Notes under the pieces: generated by a model
The model's input: only the letters and a program-made list of their open reading frames with translations
The model's database searches: none
Told to the model about the DNA's origin: nothing
Origin: Toxoplasma gondii ME49
Taxonomy: Eukaryota > Apicomplexa > Conoidasida > Eucoccidiorida > Sarcocystidae
Assembly (NCBI RefSeq): GCF_000006565.2
Contig: NC_031471.1
Span: forward strand, 558,001-622,000
Reading direction: 5' to 3'
DNA: 64,000 nt
In this document: positions 38,799 to 50,480 of the stretch, in pieces
Numbering within the stretch: the stretch's first letter is position 1
How the letters are laid out: the number at the start of each line of letters is the position of its first letter
Position numbers and translations under genes: made by a program

Positions 38799-39670
38799 GC
38801 ATATGTTTTTATGTATGTGTATGTCTGGGTGTGTGCATCTGGGTGTTTTCTTGAGGCGTACTTTTTTGTGGAAGAGCTCGAGAATGTCGTCTGTTTCGAA
38901 CGCTTTGGGTCCGTTGCGTTCTTTCAGACCCACAAGCAGCTCAAGAGAACAATGGGCTACACCTTTGTCTCGCGCGACGACCTCTGGAAGTTCCGTTTTC
39001 AACTGCCGAGCCACATTCTGCGGTGAGACGAAATCGTAGTGTCTCCACGTTTCAGAAAAAATGATTTTTCCTCTCCCGAGGCAACAGCAGACTTTTTCTT
39101 GTCGGCGTTTGCAGAATGCTCCAATTTCGTCTCCCTGATTCGCTCCGAAGGTGCTTCCTCGTGGAATTTGCTTCCGATACACCCTCATGTAACTTCCTGT
39201 GTCGACCCAGTACTTTTCGAGTCCTACATCTACACATGCAAGTATATATATATATATATATATTTACATGTGCACGTACTTATACATATGCATATATGCA
39301 TATATATATATATATGTAATTTTATACACATAATATCGTGTAGGGAGATACCGTCACGAGGACAGGACAGCGATGTAGATTAACGAAAGCTGCCAGAGTG
39401 AGGAGGAGATTTCCTGTATTCGAAAACACACTGCAAGATGGTTAATGCACCGTTACTGTTCTCGCTGTCTACGCGATTCATAAACATAACTATGAATGCA
39501 CTGTTGTGTTTTCACGTTCAGCTGTTTGCATGCGCACAAGTTTCTCTATGCCTATGTATGGTGAGTTCGGTTTAAGTTCTCTTGTGTCTTGCAGACTTCG
39601 GGACGCTCCAATTAATCGAAATCCGAACATCCGGAAGATCCGTCGGTCTCTTCCTTCCTATTTCGGCTGA
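37047..39670 (+). CDS. Mitochondrial large-subunit ribosomal protein bL35m
   Basis: Five exons keep the frame: 37047-37882, 38418-38469, 38584-38619, 38856-39022, 39595-39670 (388 residues). The N terminus (MALSPIGRSPPYLSVLSQF, then RARAAPRR) is a typical mitochondrial presequence without acidic residues, followed by a ~200-residue Ser/Pro/Arg-rich extension absent from bacterial L35. The core reads KKKNHSKVIQRFKLTRFG across the first intron, matching the bacterial L35 signature KTHRGAAKRFKKTGSG, and later KRTMGYTFVSRDDL...QLP, matching RKATLVSDADYKRVKRLLP. The protein ends RKIRRSLPSYFG. Without splicing the first exon would stop at 37898 after only part of the L35 core, so the intron is needed. 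It should sit in the mitoribosome large subunit. The small exon 38584-38619 is the least certain piece. About 110 residues are aligned with L35; the rest is lineage-specific. Confidence 0.7.
38037..38276. repeat. Three (TA)n microsatellites
   Basis: TA runs at about 38037-38060, 38130-38150 and 38246-38276, all in the first intron of the bL35m gene. Confidence 0.95.
38771..38799. repeat. (TA)n microsatellite
   Basis: TA run in the third intron of the bL35m gene, about 60 bp before exon 4. Confidence 0.95.
39241..39317. repeat. (TA)n microsatellite pair
   Basis: Two TA runs in the last intron of the bL35m gene. Confidence 0.95.
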
Positions 39671-41223
39671 GAGAAAGCTGAAGAGCACCGGAAGAAGCGT
39701 GGAGACGGTGTGGTTCTTGTGTTGTGTCTGAGTTTGGGGATTGAGGAGCGTTCGAGAGAAGAGAACGAGAGAAAAAACAGTCCTCTCACTCCTCACGCCT
39801 TGACCCATTGGCCGTTCCTTTCTCTCTCTCGGACTTGGGACCTCTGTGCCGAGGTGTCTGTCTGGTCCGCTCTGTTTCGATCTTTTCTCTTACTTTCTCT
39901 CTGCGTGTGAGCCGCAAACGGCAGGTCGACTGCTTGTATTTTTTGCTATTTCTTCGTCAAATGAACGGCCGGCGCCGCCTCTGGGCCGAGTCCTCTGCGT
40001 GCGAAGCTGGCGCAGATTTTCTGTCGCTTCTGAAGCCAAGCCGATTCGTCGAAGCCGAACTCTACCCCCATTGTTTGTCGAGGTCCTGTGTAGAGACCTT
40101 TTTAGCAGACCCCCGTGGAGTGACGAAGCTTTGGAAGCGCCGAAATGCGAGACAGCTGTATCTCACTCTTGAACGCACTGAAAGGAAGAAGCCAATTTGT
40201 TCGCACCCAGAAGCAAAGAGAGACTCGAAACATGCTTGTGCTTCTTCACTGCAGAAATGGAGTTCCTTGCGTCTCCGTCGAGAAGCTGTTCTCTCCCTAC
40301 TGCCCATGCAGAGATAGAGAAATCTCACAGCAGCCTTTGACAGCAGAGGCGCTGTTCTTGAACCATATTCCGATACGCGCGTTTCGTGTGCGCGCTTCTG
40401 ATGTTTCGAAGAAGTAAAGGAGCATTTCTGGATTTCTTCAAAGAGCTTGAAGCCGCTGCTTCCCTGGCGATGACAAGGACAAGTGTCTCTTGGTGTCTCT
40501 TCCGACAGAGACGCACAGATCTGACGCGTCGAAAAAACACAGTGAAACCTCTTGCACCCGTTTGGGAACGGACGCCTCTCTGCCTTTTCTCTCGTCGGAT
40601 GACACAAACGACTCAAGGAACACAGAAACGTGACGTTGTTGCTGAAAGTCGCGACCTTTTAGTCTCTGTCTTTCCAGTGACGCAGCCCCGAGGGAGACTC
40701 CCCGACGCGCTTCTTTTCCTCTTCAGCACCTGCATCTCCGCTGAAAGGCTGTAGCCTCTTGGATACGAAGAACATCCTTCGTGGTTCTTCAAGGTTCCTT
40801 CTTTTCCTCTCTTCTCTGCAGGCGTTTTCTTCTCTCAGGATCCATTTTTCAGTTTTATGCAATGCATGCGCCATGTCCATCGGGTCTGGCATCTCTTACA
40901 CCTCTTTAACCTGCGTCCTCGTCTCCTCTCTGCCTCCCGCGTCCTTCTCTTCATTCTCTGTTTTCCCCTTTTTCCTGGCTTTGCTCCTCTCTCCCTGTCG
41001 CTCCACCTCTCTCCCCTGTCGCTCCACCTCTCTCCCTGTCCTTCTCGCGTTCTTCTCGAATCTCTCTTCTTCGCTTCCTCTTCTTTCTGTTTCTCTTCTT
41101 TCTGTTAATCTCCCTCCTTTCTACCTCTCTTGCGTGGCATCCAGTTTCCTTTTCTTCTTCACCTCTCTCACTTTGAAGATCTCTCTTGCTGCGCCTCCGA
41201 TGTTCCGGTCCTTCTCTGCGCTG
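39671..41223. other. Convergent intergenic region with an unresolved open stretch at 39.96-40.75 kb
   Basis: Between the 3' end of bL35m (plus) and the 3' end of the SCYL gene (minus). All three plus frames are open for long stretches between 39961 and 40754: one begins MNGRRRLWAESSACEAGADF, another at 40145 begins MRDSCISLLNALKGRSQF. The minus strand is also open (40062-40616). I could not find a consistent splice model or a family. The segment 40.85-41.2 kb is CT-rich on plus, so purine-rich in the SCYL transcript, and looks like UTR. Confidence 0.3.
40987..41040 (+). repeat. Imperfect ~20-bp tandem repeat, 2-3 copies, CT-rich
   Basis: The word CCTGTCGCTCCACCTCTCT recurs in tandem with one-base length differences, a small minisatellite downstream of the SCYL stop codon. 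Confidence 0.7.
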
Positions 41224-44200
41224 TTAATCTCTCTCCCTTTGCAATTCTCTCTCCACCTCCGCGAAGAAGTCATCGTCGCCTGCGAAGGCGGCAGCCTCCT
41301 TCTTCTCACACCCGTCGCCTCGCATCCTGTCTCGTGCGAGCGTCACACCGTTTCCTCGGCTTATCGTCGAAGACAGAGAAGCCGCGGAAGTCGAACCACA
41401 AACCGCAGCGAGCGACGCGCTTCCTCCAGAAGAGGAAAGCTGCTTGCGAGTTGACGCCGCGCCAGAGGCAAACGACGCCGTCGACCGAGACGAGTTGTGG
41501 GAGACAGCTGAGGCCTCTCCGTGAAGTGCACTCGAGTTTCCAGATGCAGGAACAGCAGCAGGAGACGGGAGAGAAGTCGAAGGAGAGACGCGAGGAGGAG
41601 ATGGTCTCGGGCAACCGAAGGAAGAGAAAGACGGCTGCGTCGGCGCGGCAGGGCCGCGAGAAGAACTCGAGAGACCGACAGCGTCCCAGCAGTCGACCGA
41701 GATTTCTTCGTCGTCTTCGACTGAAAAAACAAACAGGAAAGAAAGACACAGGTTCATTCGCCTCAGACGCAGTAAAAGAAGAGCGACAACGGGCAACGAG
41801 AAGTCAGAATGCCGCAAAAGAAGTTCTCAAGCAGCAAGAAGACACACAGAGCGCCTGAAGCATGCGGGAAAAACAGATGGAAATGGTGCATGCACTCAAG
41901 CCGTTTAGGAGACAAAGGAACGCCGACGAATGACAGATCTGTGACTGCTTGCAAAAAACATAAGCGACGGCCACTACAAACACTTTAGATTCCGAGATCG
42001 TCTGAGGAGACCACTACGCATGCAGAATTCTATCTACTTGTCAAGTCACGATACAGACAAATCTACATGTCTACACAAAAGAATTACGTATACACAGACA
42101 CACACGCGCAGTAAGATAAATACATAGAGATAAGCGTGTATCGATACGCATATTCAAAGCGGCATACATCTTTATATATATATATATATATATATGCAGA
42201 TATATGTATATATATATATATATATATGCATACATGGTGAGGGATAAATGGGCGTGTCTATCTATTAGTACATGCCCAAATATATACATATATATATATA
42301 TATACACGTATTTATAATTATGGAGTGGAATTTAGAGCCGTGTATTTATGGGGGAGAAATTGCCTTACCCCACGCATTGATGGTATCAGCGGCGTCGTGG
42401 AAGGCCTTGTCGTCTGCGAGAGTGAGAGTGGCTTCCCTTGTGCCAAGTCCTGCCCCCCCAGAAGGCTTTCCTCTCGCTGCATCCAGAGCCAGAGAAGAAG
42501 TCGAGACGCGAGAAGAAAAGGCAGCAGAAGCTGCGACAGACTTGGGAGGCTCCGACGGAGGCGGCGGGCGCTGAGGTGGATTTGGAAACGAAGAGGCGGA
42601 GGAGAAAGAAGACGCAGAAGAATAAGGAGCAAGCGCAGAGGAGGAAGAAGGGGAAGGAGAGGGACTGGCTCGGAAGTCAAGTTTACTTGAGGCGTCGTCT
42701 CCTGCGCCTCGAACACTCGCTGAAAGGCAGGGGAAAGAGGAAGGCAAAGGTTCACTCAAACTACACGCGATGAAGGTAGGCAGGTGTATGTACAGCTGAG
42801 AGACTCGGATCTCGGGATGTGTACACTGACAGGCCGTCGCAGTTGAGACGAAGAAACGAAAGTGGACAGGCAGAGAGGAACCACTGAACTTCCTTCGCTG
42901 CTCTACGGTTACACAACAGAGACCACAGGCACACACTGAAAAAGACATTTGAGGCGCGGCCGACACCCATCTTGATTCTCAGCTGCCTCTGGGGGCGCAT
43001 GTACACGCAAAAGAGCTACGAAAATCGGTGCATATGGTACAGGAAGTCTGTCTGCAGCTTCAGCTGTACAGATGAGCGCAAGTTTTCAGTGGGACTTGAA
43101 AAGAAAGAGAAGCGAAGAGAAAAAGACACTGTCAAAAGGGAAAAGCATTCGTACCGAGGGAGGCCTTCATCGTTTTAGCCATTGCGCCGAACCAGCCGCT
43201 GTCTGAGGCTGGCAGCGTCGCACCCCCACTGTTCGCGTCTTGGGGATTTGCATGCGTCGGAAGAGAGTCCCGAAGGTCTCCTCTTCCCGCTGAAAAAGGA
43301 GAGACGGAACAACGAAAGAAATGAGACACAGACGCAGGCCGGTGCGGAAATCGAGCAGAAAAAAGAAAGCAGAGAGAGGCCAGGAATAGGAGAGAGAGAG
43401 AGCTGAAGAGGGGGGAAGCAAGGACTCAGAGCACAGAGGAACGCACGGAGAAAGAGGGACGAGAGAGAGATGTGAAAAGAGGGAGGAAGAACGGCGAGCA
43501 TGCAAAGATGCAGAAATCTGAACGAAGGAGACTGACCTCGAGTGGCGTTTCTTTCCTTGACTTTATTCTCCACCGCGACAACGATTTGCTTCAGAGTCTC
43601 CACCGCCATATCAGAGACAGACAAATCTTCTTCGTCGAGAGTCGCCACCCCCACCCCCGCAAGCAGGGACTGGACGAGCGCATGCAGAGGAAAGAGACCC
43701 AGGCAGTGACTCACAGACTGCAGAAACCGCAAAGGAGACAAGAAATCCGAGAAAAAGAAAGATAGGATAGGAAAAGAATTGGAAGAAAAAACGAAGAAGA
43801 GAGAACAAGAAACGAGCAAGAACAAGCCGCAGAGGGAACGTTCAAAACAGAGGAAGACGAAAAGAATACGACAGACAAACGGGTGAGCTCGCGAGGAGAG
43901 GCACCGCAAATACAAGTTAAACACAGCGGCGAAAGGGAGGAAGAAGGAAACGAAAAGATACAAGAAAAACACAACACTACAGCTCTTTCTCTCCCACTGC
44001 ATCACTGCTTCCTCTCCATGTCTCTTATCATCTAAACGCGTCCTCGTATCTAACTACGGATGTATATGCATGCTTGCATATATATATATATATATATATA
44101 TGCATACATTCATAAATCGATGCATGGGCATAAATAGGCATATGAACATAGACAGATAAAGAGATAATCGCAAAAAACAGAATAGCCAGGCAGATCGAAC

Positions 44201-47200
44201 AACACTGTTACATATATGCATACATATATATTTTCGACGTGGATAAGCCGTGAACGCGTCTGTCTATGCATGTGGATGTTTCGACACTCCGAGTCACGAG
44301 TTACATCACTCTTCTGGTTTTGATTCTTTTTTTATGCCGCTCTTAGAAGCACGCGTGTTCTCCCTGCCTTTTCTTCGTCGGTTTCTCCTCTGGAAAGGAG
44401 GATTTCTGCGAGAGAAAAATGAAAGTCCTTGCCTGGAGTGCTGCCTGGCGGCAAGGCGAGAAGCTGTCCTTGAGAGAGGAGAGGAAAATCTGTTGAAGCA
44501 GCTGAAGAAACGAACGCAAATAGACCGGAAGAAGGAGACGCCTTTTGACTTCAAAACGTCGTGCGCCGAAAGAACGGCGACGCTTCGTCCATGCAGTCTG
44601 CAAAGTGAGAAAAGAAATGCCACTGCTTCTCCCGACAGGAAGTCTCAGAAAGTTGTCACCCCTCTCTCTCGAGATGAGTAGCACGCCTCCCCCGGTGGAA
44701 CTCTCGAGCTTCTTCTAGAGAGACTCCAGGAAAAAAACCTGACGCTCAAGTGAATGACATCAATCCGCGTCTCTGGTCTGTCGCAGGTTCGGTAGGATGT
44801 CCGGACATGCTGCGCATGCAATCCAGACCCTGCTGCTCCACGACGCGAGGAAGGAGCGGCTTTCCAGAAAAGAAACGCGAGCAACACAAGGGGTGGACCG
44901 CGAACAAGCGTTCAGGAAAAGAAGGAACGGCAAACAGGCAAGAGACTGGAAACCACACAATGCATGTAGATGTCTCTGCTTGAAGGCCCTTCCTTGCCAT
45001 TCTTTTTTCTGTTTTTTTGCTCGACCTGGAGAAGACGATCAGGATGCTTCTTGAAGAGAGGAACCGTCTGAGGCAGACACGCAATCTTCGCTGCGCAAAT
45101 GCATGCGTTGGTGCGAATAAGTCCCTCTTCGTCTCCCGTCAGGCGCAGCAGCTGGTCGAGGCAAGTCTGCAGCTGAAACGAACGAGAAAAACAAAATCAA
45201 CTCGAAAGATCGAAAAAGCGAAGTCTTGTGGAGGAACACGCGCGGCACAAAGAAACAGAAAACCAGGGGGGGAAGACTCTCGAGCAAGAACGAGATTCGA
45301 AGTAAAACAGCGTTGGAGATACAACTAAACACGGAGAGATCACTACAAACGGATGCAAACGAAGATAGACAGAGACACAGAACGATATACATATTCATCC
45401 AATACGAAGGGGATATACGTAAAGATATTCATATATATATATATATATTTATATGTGTAAAGATATGGAAGGAGGCATACAGAGAGAGATGCGACAGATA
45501 TATTTGTCAAAATACTTATACGTATGTAAATATATATATATATATATATATACTTGTACAAGCAGACGCACAAAGCGGGGTGCAAAGCAAAGAAAGGTAA
45601 GCGTATATAAGCAAACACATAGAACAAGAACAGAGCGGTGGTTTTCTCGAGAGAGTGCACTGGATGAAGAGGCGAGAGTGAGGAGAAAAAAAACGGCAGA
45701 TAAAAAGCCACAGCAAAAGCGACAGGTGACCGAGCAACTCCCCCAGAAGAGAGAAGACGAGACATCAAATCACGATTTTCTTTCGGTCCGTGCTCGCGCA
45801 AGCAGTCCTCGAGTCTCCGAGGCATTTCCATCCAGTGTCTTAAGAAAAAAATGAAACTGACTGAAGAACCTCACTGTCTTTCTGTCGTCTCCAATTTTCG
45901 CACAGACGAGGACGAGAGATTTGACAGTAGCTTCTCGAATGGCGAGAGCAGAGTCGAGCAAACCGAGCATCAGACTGTCAAAAATTCGTGTGTACAGACA
46001 CCTCGGCATCAGGGGGTCGAGGACCGGAAAAGAAGTCAACAGCGTGTAGCTGCAGACAAGACAGAAGAATCCAAAACTCTTCCACTGAAACGCTTGCCCT
46101 CTCAGAGCTTTCAAACGCACTCAAGGACAAGGACCACGTGAAACAAGTTGCATAAAAAAGCTGATATTCTTTTCTCCTCTCCGAATGTTAATACATGCTC
46201 ACATAAAAAACATATTATATATATATATATATTACATACATACATACATACATACACCTATCAATACTCCTATACCGGTGTTGAAACTATTCACGCATTC
46301 ACACATAAAAGTATAGATATACACACAAATGTGTATATGTTCTCAGCTCTCTTTACCTAAACCTTCATATATATATATATATATATGCCTATATACCTTT
46401 TACTATGTATACATATATATATATATATATAGATTGAGACATAGATAGCTAGATAGGTGTGCCGAGTTGTGACATGTTTGACTCACCGAATCGCTCTGTC
46501 ACTGGATTTAAAGAGTTTTTCGAGGACATTTCGTAGCCGTTGGACTTGCACAGATTCGCGTTCTTTTTCGGGATTTATTCCAGACGCAACCAAGGCGACG
46601 CAGCCGACGACGGCGGGAACCAAGCTGCTTGCAACGCATGCGCCGTCGCCGTGACTCGCCAGCTCTGGAGCAAAGCTTCGGGATACACTGGGATCAAGAA
46701 GTTTGAGGAGTTCGGGGAGAATCTGTTGTTCCTGAACAGCGCGCGGGAGGGGAGACTCGCCGCTCGCTTCTCCCGGCCCGTTGGGTACAGGCGCCTGAAG
46801 CATTCGGGGGAGTTCTTGCTCGAAGAACGTTTCTTTCTCGTACGCGCCTTTCACGTGGACTTCTCGGAGAAAGAGCAAACAGCTGCAGGTGCAACTCGAG
46901 TTGAAGAAGGCGTCGCTCTTCAACAGATCGGAGAGAAAACGTGGAGACGGCGAACTACGCAGCAGGCGGTCCACGAGCTGTCTAGACGTCGCAGACAGCA
47001 GCGGCGCTTGCGCAGACACTGACGAAGCGGAGAGATCGAAGAGACTCCCAAACGAACTCCCGTAGCTTGCATTGGTGAATCGTGTGAGCGACGAAGAAAA
47101 ACAAGAGCTGGACGGCGCGGGCGGAGACATGCCAGACAACGTCGCGTAGGTCCAAACCACCACGGAAGCCAACCCCCACCTGAGAGAAGAGAAAGAGAAC

Positions 47201-48823
47201 GCAAACACACAACAGGTGAAAAAACGGCAAACACACAAGTCACACAGCACACACGTCCCTTCTACTCACCAATCTAGATAACTAAATATATTTATATAAA
47301 TATATAAATATATCGACTTCTGTCTCTCTCGTGCGGATAGTATATATATATATATATAAATGCATCAATACATCCATACATGTTCACCATTAGCTCTCTA
47401 TCTACATCTGTGTGCACCGATGCATATACGGATATCGTTGGGAAGCTGCAAGCAGATTTGTATCTCGTTTTCACAGGAAATCGGGAGTGTTTCGCTGGCT
47501 CACGCGGTGTCTGGACACTCGGAAATCGAAGATTTCGGAAGCTGCGTTTCCCTTGCTTACCAGTCGATCCACTGAGCAGGGAGGCCAGGAGGCACACGCT
47601 CCGGCGGCTGCCAGCCCTGGAGGGCAGCGGCGCTGCGCCGAGCGTCGCCAATCAGCGCCGCTGGCGGCGACGTCGCGGGTCGCACGAGTTCCATGCATGC
47701 GAGACGCCAACTTCCTAAAGTGCGGAGATGCATGCAAGCAAAAGGGGGAGAGAAGAAAGCGAGCGTTTGAGTCAGCTACAGGAGAGGCAAGAAAAAACAG
47801 ACAGCACGCAGTGTACCGGCGAGAAGGAGAGGAGAAGAAAGCTCTTATGTATGTCACGTGGATCGGGGGTAATCGAGACGAGAAAGCGCCCTCACCAAAG
47901 AAGAAGGCCTCGAACTCCCCGCAGGGGAGCTATAAGCGCACATGTGAGCATGCATGCGTACGGACAGACTGACCATGACCAGTTTTTTTCCTGACGTCCC
48001 TGCGCCTGAAGGGCACCCATCCGCCTGCCTGTTTTGCCTCGTTTCTACGCATGCGCAGAAGATTTGTGTGTGTTTTCAATTCTTTCGAGGGATAGGCGCG
48101 ACTGGTAGCCCTAAGCATTTCCTTCCTCCCCTTCTCGCGTTTCCTTCTCTTTGGTTCCTGCTCTTTTTCGTTCCACCCACCGTTGGCGGTGACGAAAACA
48201 CTGAGGGGGTTGACCAGGCCGTGGAGCAAGTTGCAGGACTCGTGAAGAAACGCGACGGCGCTGGTGACCTGATAGATGCCCCAGACGACGTCGGCGACGC
48301 ATGCAGCGGCGGCGGCTTCTCGCTCGGCTTCCGCGAGCCTTCTCTCTTTCGCGTTTCGCTCTTCGTCTCCGTCCCTCGCCTCAGTGACCCCGTTGCCAGC
48401 CGGGTGTGCGCCCTGTTGCATGCGCCCCGCGGACCGCGCCTCGCGGCTCGGCTGTCTGCCCAGCAGAAGGGGCAGTGGCCAGCACTGCTCTGTCACGACG
48501 TAGAGCGCAGACTCGCTTTCGTAGGTTTCGAGAGTTTTGAGGACGTCGGGGTGCAGCAGCGTCTTTGCGCGCTGCAAGTGGCTGCGGCCAGCAGGCACAT
48601 CGGAAGGAAACTGGACAGCTCCCGTCGACTGCTTCGCGTCGGACTTCTTCTTCAAAAGGAACAGAGAAGCTGGCAAGCCGTCGCTCTTTCGCGTGCAAGT
48701 GAAGAGGAGAAAGCCGCAAGACAGAGCGAACGGCAGGGGAACCTCTTCGCCCACGACGAAGCCGAACGAGGAGGGGAGGTCCCCCCATTTTCCTCCGAAA
48801 CGACCCAGCAGCGACTGAAGCAT
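41224..48823 (-). CDS. SCY1-like (SCYL) pseudokinase with HEAT repeats
   Basis: Ten exons join in frame: 48181-48823, 47561-47714, 46487-47179, 45875-46049, 45065-45172, 44433-44501, 43537-43669, 43155-43289, 42369-42719, 41224-41720 (985 residues). The kinase-like lobe begins MLQSLLGRFGGKWGDLP and includes AKTLLHPDVLKTLETYES and LYVVTEQCWPL. The catalytic loop is degraded (LLHGLVNPLSVFV in place of HRDLKxxN) and the DFG position reads ACMELV, so no kinase activity is expected. WWGLASVVVWTYATLSG matches helix F of SCYL proteins. HEAT repeats follow (LDPLMPRCLYTRIF, LDSALAIREATVKSLVLV, DEEGLIRTNACICAAKIA, KDSFSPCRQAALQ). The Ser/Pro-rich tail ends DDDFFAEVERELQRERD. SCYL proteins work in Golgi/COPI and tRNA-export traffic; that role is inferred. 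The intron after 44433 starts with GC, not GT. The gene is head-to-tail with the upstream TSP1 gene. Confidence 0.87.
42171..42304. repeat. Three (TA)n microsatellites
   Basis: TA runs between about 42171 and 42304, in the last intron of the SCYL gene. Confidence 0.95.
44075..44102. repeat. (TA)n microsatellite
   Basis: TA run in the GC-AG intron of the SCYL gene. Confidence 0.95.
45427..45552. repeat. Two (TA)n microsatellites
   Basis: TA runs at about 45427-45453 and 45532-45552, in the SCYL intron between exons 45875-46049 and 45065-45172. Confidence 0.95.
46211..46433. repeat. (TA)n and (TACA)n microsatellites
   Basis: A TA run plus CATA tetranucleotides (46211-46256) and two further TA runs (46367-46433), all in one SCYL intron. 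Confidence 0.9.
47282..47358. repeat. (TA)n/(TAAA)n microsatellite
   Basis: A TATAAATA-rich stretch and a TA run in the SCYL intron between exons 47561-47714 and 46487-47179. Confidence 0.9.
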
Positions 48824-50480
48824 TCGGAAAAGAGACAGAGAACAGAGCTTCGCCGACTTCGGCCTGCGCAGGACCCTTGCGTCTCTCTGCCTAGACGAAC
48901 AGTGACGGATTTGTGCCCGTTTTTTCTCCAGAGAGGGAAACGAAAGACAAGATAAATCCACCTTGCAAGCAGAAAGAGGTGCGAGCGCCAGATCTGCCTT
49001 CGAAACGGCGCTGAGCGAGGCAAGAGGCGGGACAAGGCCTCTCTGTGTGTGCTGTTGCACTCTGTTGTTTTCGCGTCGTTTTCTTTTTACCGGAGCTGTG
49101 TTGCAAATGAAGACACACCGATGCCAGCGGGACCGGACGAAGTTGGGGACTAGTGGAGCTCTGCTTTCTCGCAGACAAAAGACCGCCCACCTCCAGTCCG
49201 CCAAGAGACTACGCGAGGCGAAGGAGAGCCGTCTTTCACGAGGTGAGAAAAAAAGGGAGAGACGTGAGCAATGAGGTACACAGAAAAAAGAGATTCAGAT
49301 ACAGCCGGATGAGGAAGGAATCGCACTGCGGGGCGGTTCGAGGGCATGCAGAAGTCCAGTGTGGTGGCGCCGCAGTCTGCAGTCAAAAGAACTCAGCTGT
49401 GTGTACATCTCACAACTGGGGTAACACTGCGGACATCGTCGTCCTGCAGCGTCTCCGTTTACTTCGCGAGAAGAGGTGAAGAGAGAAAAAGAGAAGAAAG
49501 GAAGGACAGAGAAGAGAAAGGAGTGGCAGAGAACAGCAGAAAAAGAGGAAGACGAGGTAGAGAGGGTCGAAAGGCAAAGCGAGAAAGAGGAGAAACGGAA
49601 GACAGAGGGAAAGTGGAACGGCGTTCGCAGAGAGACGACTAGGAGAAACAGTAGCACTGAGAAAGAGAGAAGACGACTTGGAGAGAAATGAGGAAAGGGA
49701 GAGAGAATGAATACCGGGACAGGGAGGAAAGACACGAAGAAGCGAACCTGCCGCTGGGGTTCCCTTTTGCACAAGCGGCACAGACTAGAGCGTTCTCACA
49801 GAAGAGATCCAGAGAGGACATCATAGAAGAAGGAGAGAGGAGAAGCAGAGACTGAGGAGTGGAGAGATTCAACGCATGTGAAAGTAAACTTGAGGGAAAA
49901 TGCCCTGCGTTTTTCTTTCTTTGCACTGTCTTGTTTGGACATGGTCACAACGCACTCAAGACACCTCTCCCTCGGCAGGCGGGAGGATGCGAACTCTACA
50001 GACGAACGACCGCGAGGAAAAGGAAGACATTTCTTCTTCTCCAGGCTACTTGAGAGAAGAGAGAAGACTGGCGGGAGCCCTGGCAAGAAGGACAACTCAG
50101 TTGCATGCAGAGGACACAGACAGGCTCGCAGAACGCGGGCACATAAATGGAGGAAAGTGAATCTCTGCATTCCAGCAAAGATCCCTGACCGCAGCGAGCG
50201 ACCTTGGCCAGAGAAAAAAAGTATTTCGAGCGAAAGAAGAAATCCCAGAAAGAAAAGGGTGAAGACCTTCTGGGCGCAGCTGAACGAGAAGACAAAAGCC
50301 GCTTTTCTCTGCATGCACGCTGGGTAGCTGCAACAAGCTGGAGCTGACGTCGGCGTGCGGCAACCGTTAGAAAACCAGACGGGGAAACGCGCCTGAAAAG
50401 AAAGAAGACCTGTCCTATGTTTCTTTCGAAAGGATCGTCTTTCTTTTATCTTTGCGTGGATTCATTGTGAGGTCGAGGAC
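48824..50480. other. SCYL 5' flank and probable 3' exons/UTR of the TSP1 gene
   Basis: Minus-strand frames around 49.75-49.83 kb (Cys-containing, ending near KGNPSG before GTTCGC) and 49.15-49.40 kb (DCGATTLDFCMPSNRP after a CTGCAG acceptor) could be the last exons of the upstream TSP1 gene. Phases could not be fixed. The purine-rich plus strand at 49.46-49.73 kb is low complexity. The SCYL start at 48823 lies downstream in the same orientation. Confidence 0.35.

Noticed and set aside
38763..39188. Minus-strand exon (VARQLKTELPEVVARDKG) opposite bL35m exon 4
   Set aside because: It has a good acceptor but no usable donor before the TA repeat. The plus-strand exon has consistent phases on both sides and matches the end of the L35 fold.
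45777..45845. Extra SCYL exon (ETRGLLARARTERKS or MPRRLEDCLREHG)
   Set aside because: Exon 45875-46049 joins directly to 45065-45172 and aligns with SCYL proteins without a gap. No donor follows this frame in phase.
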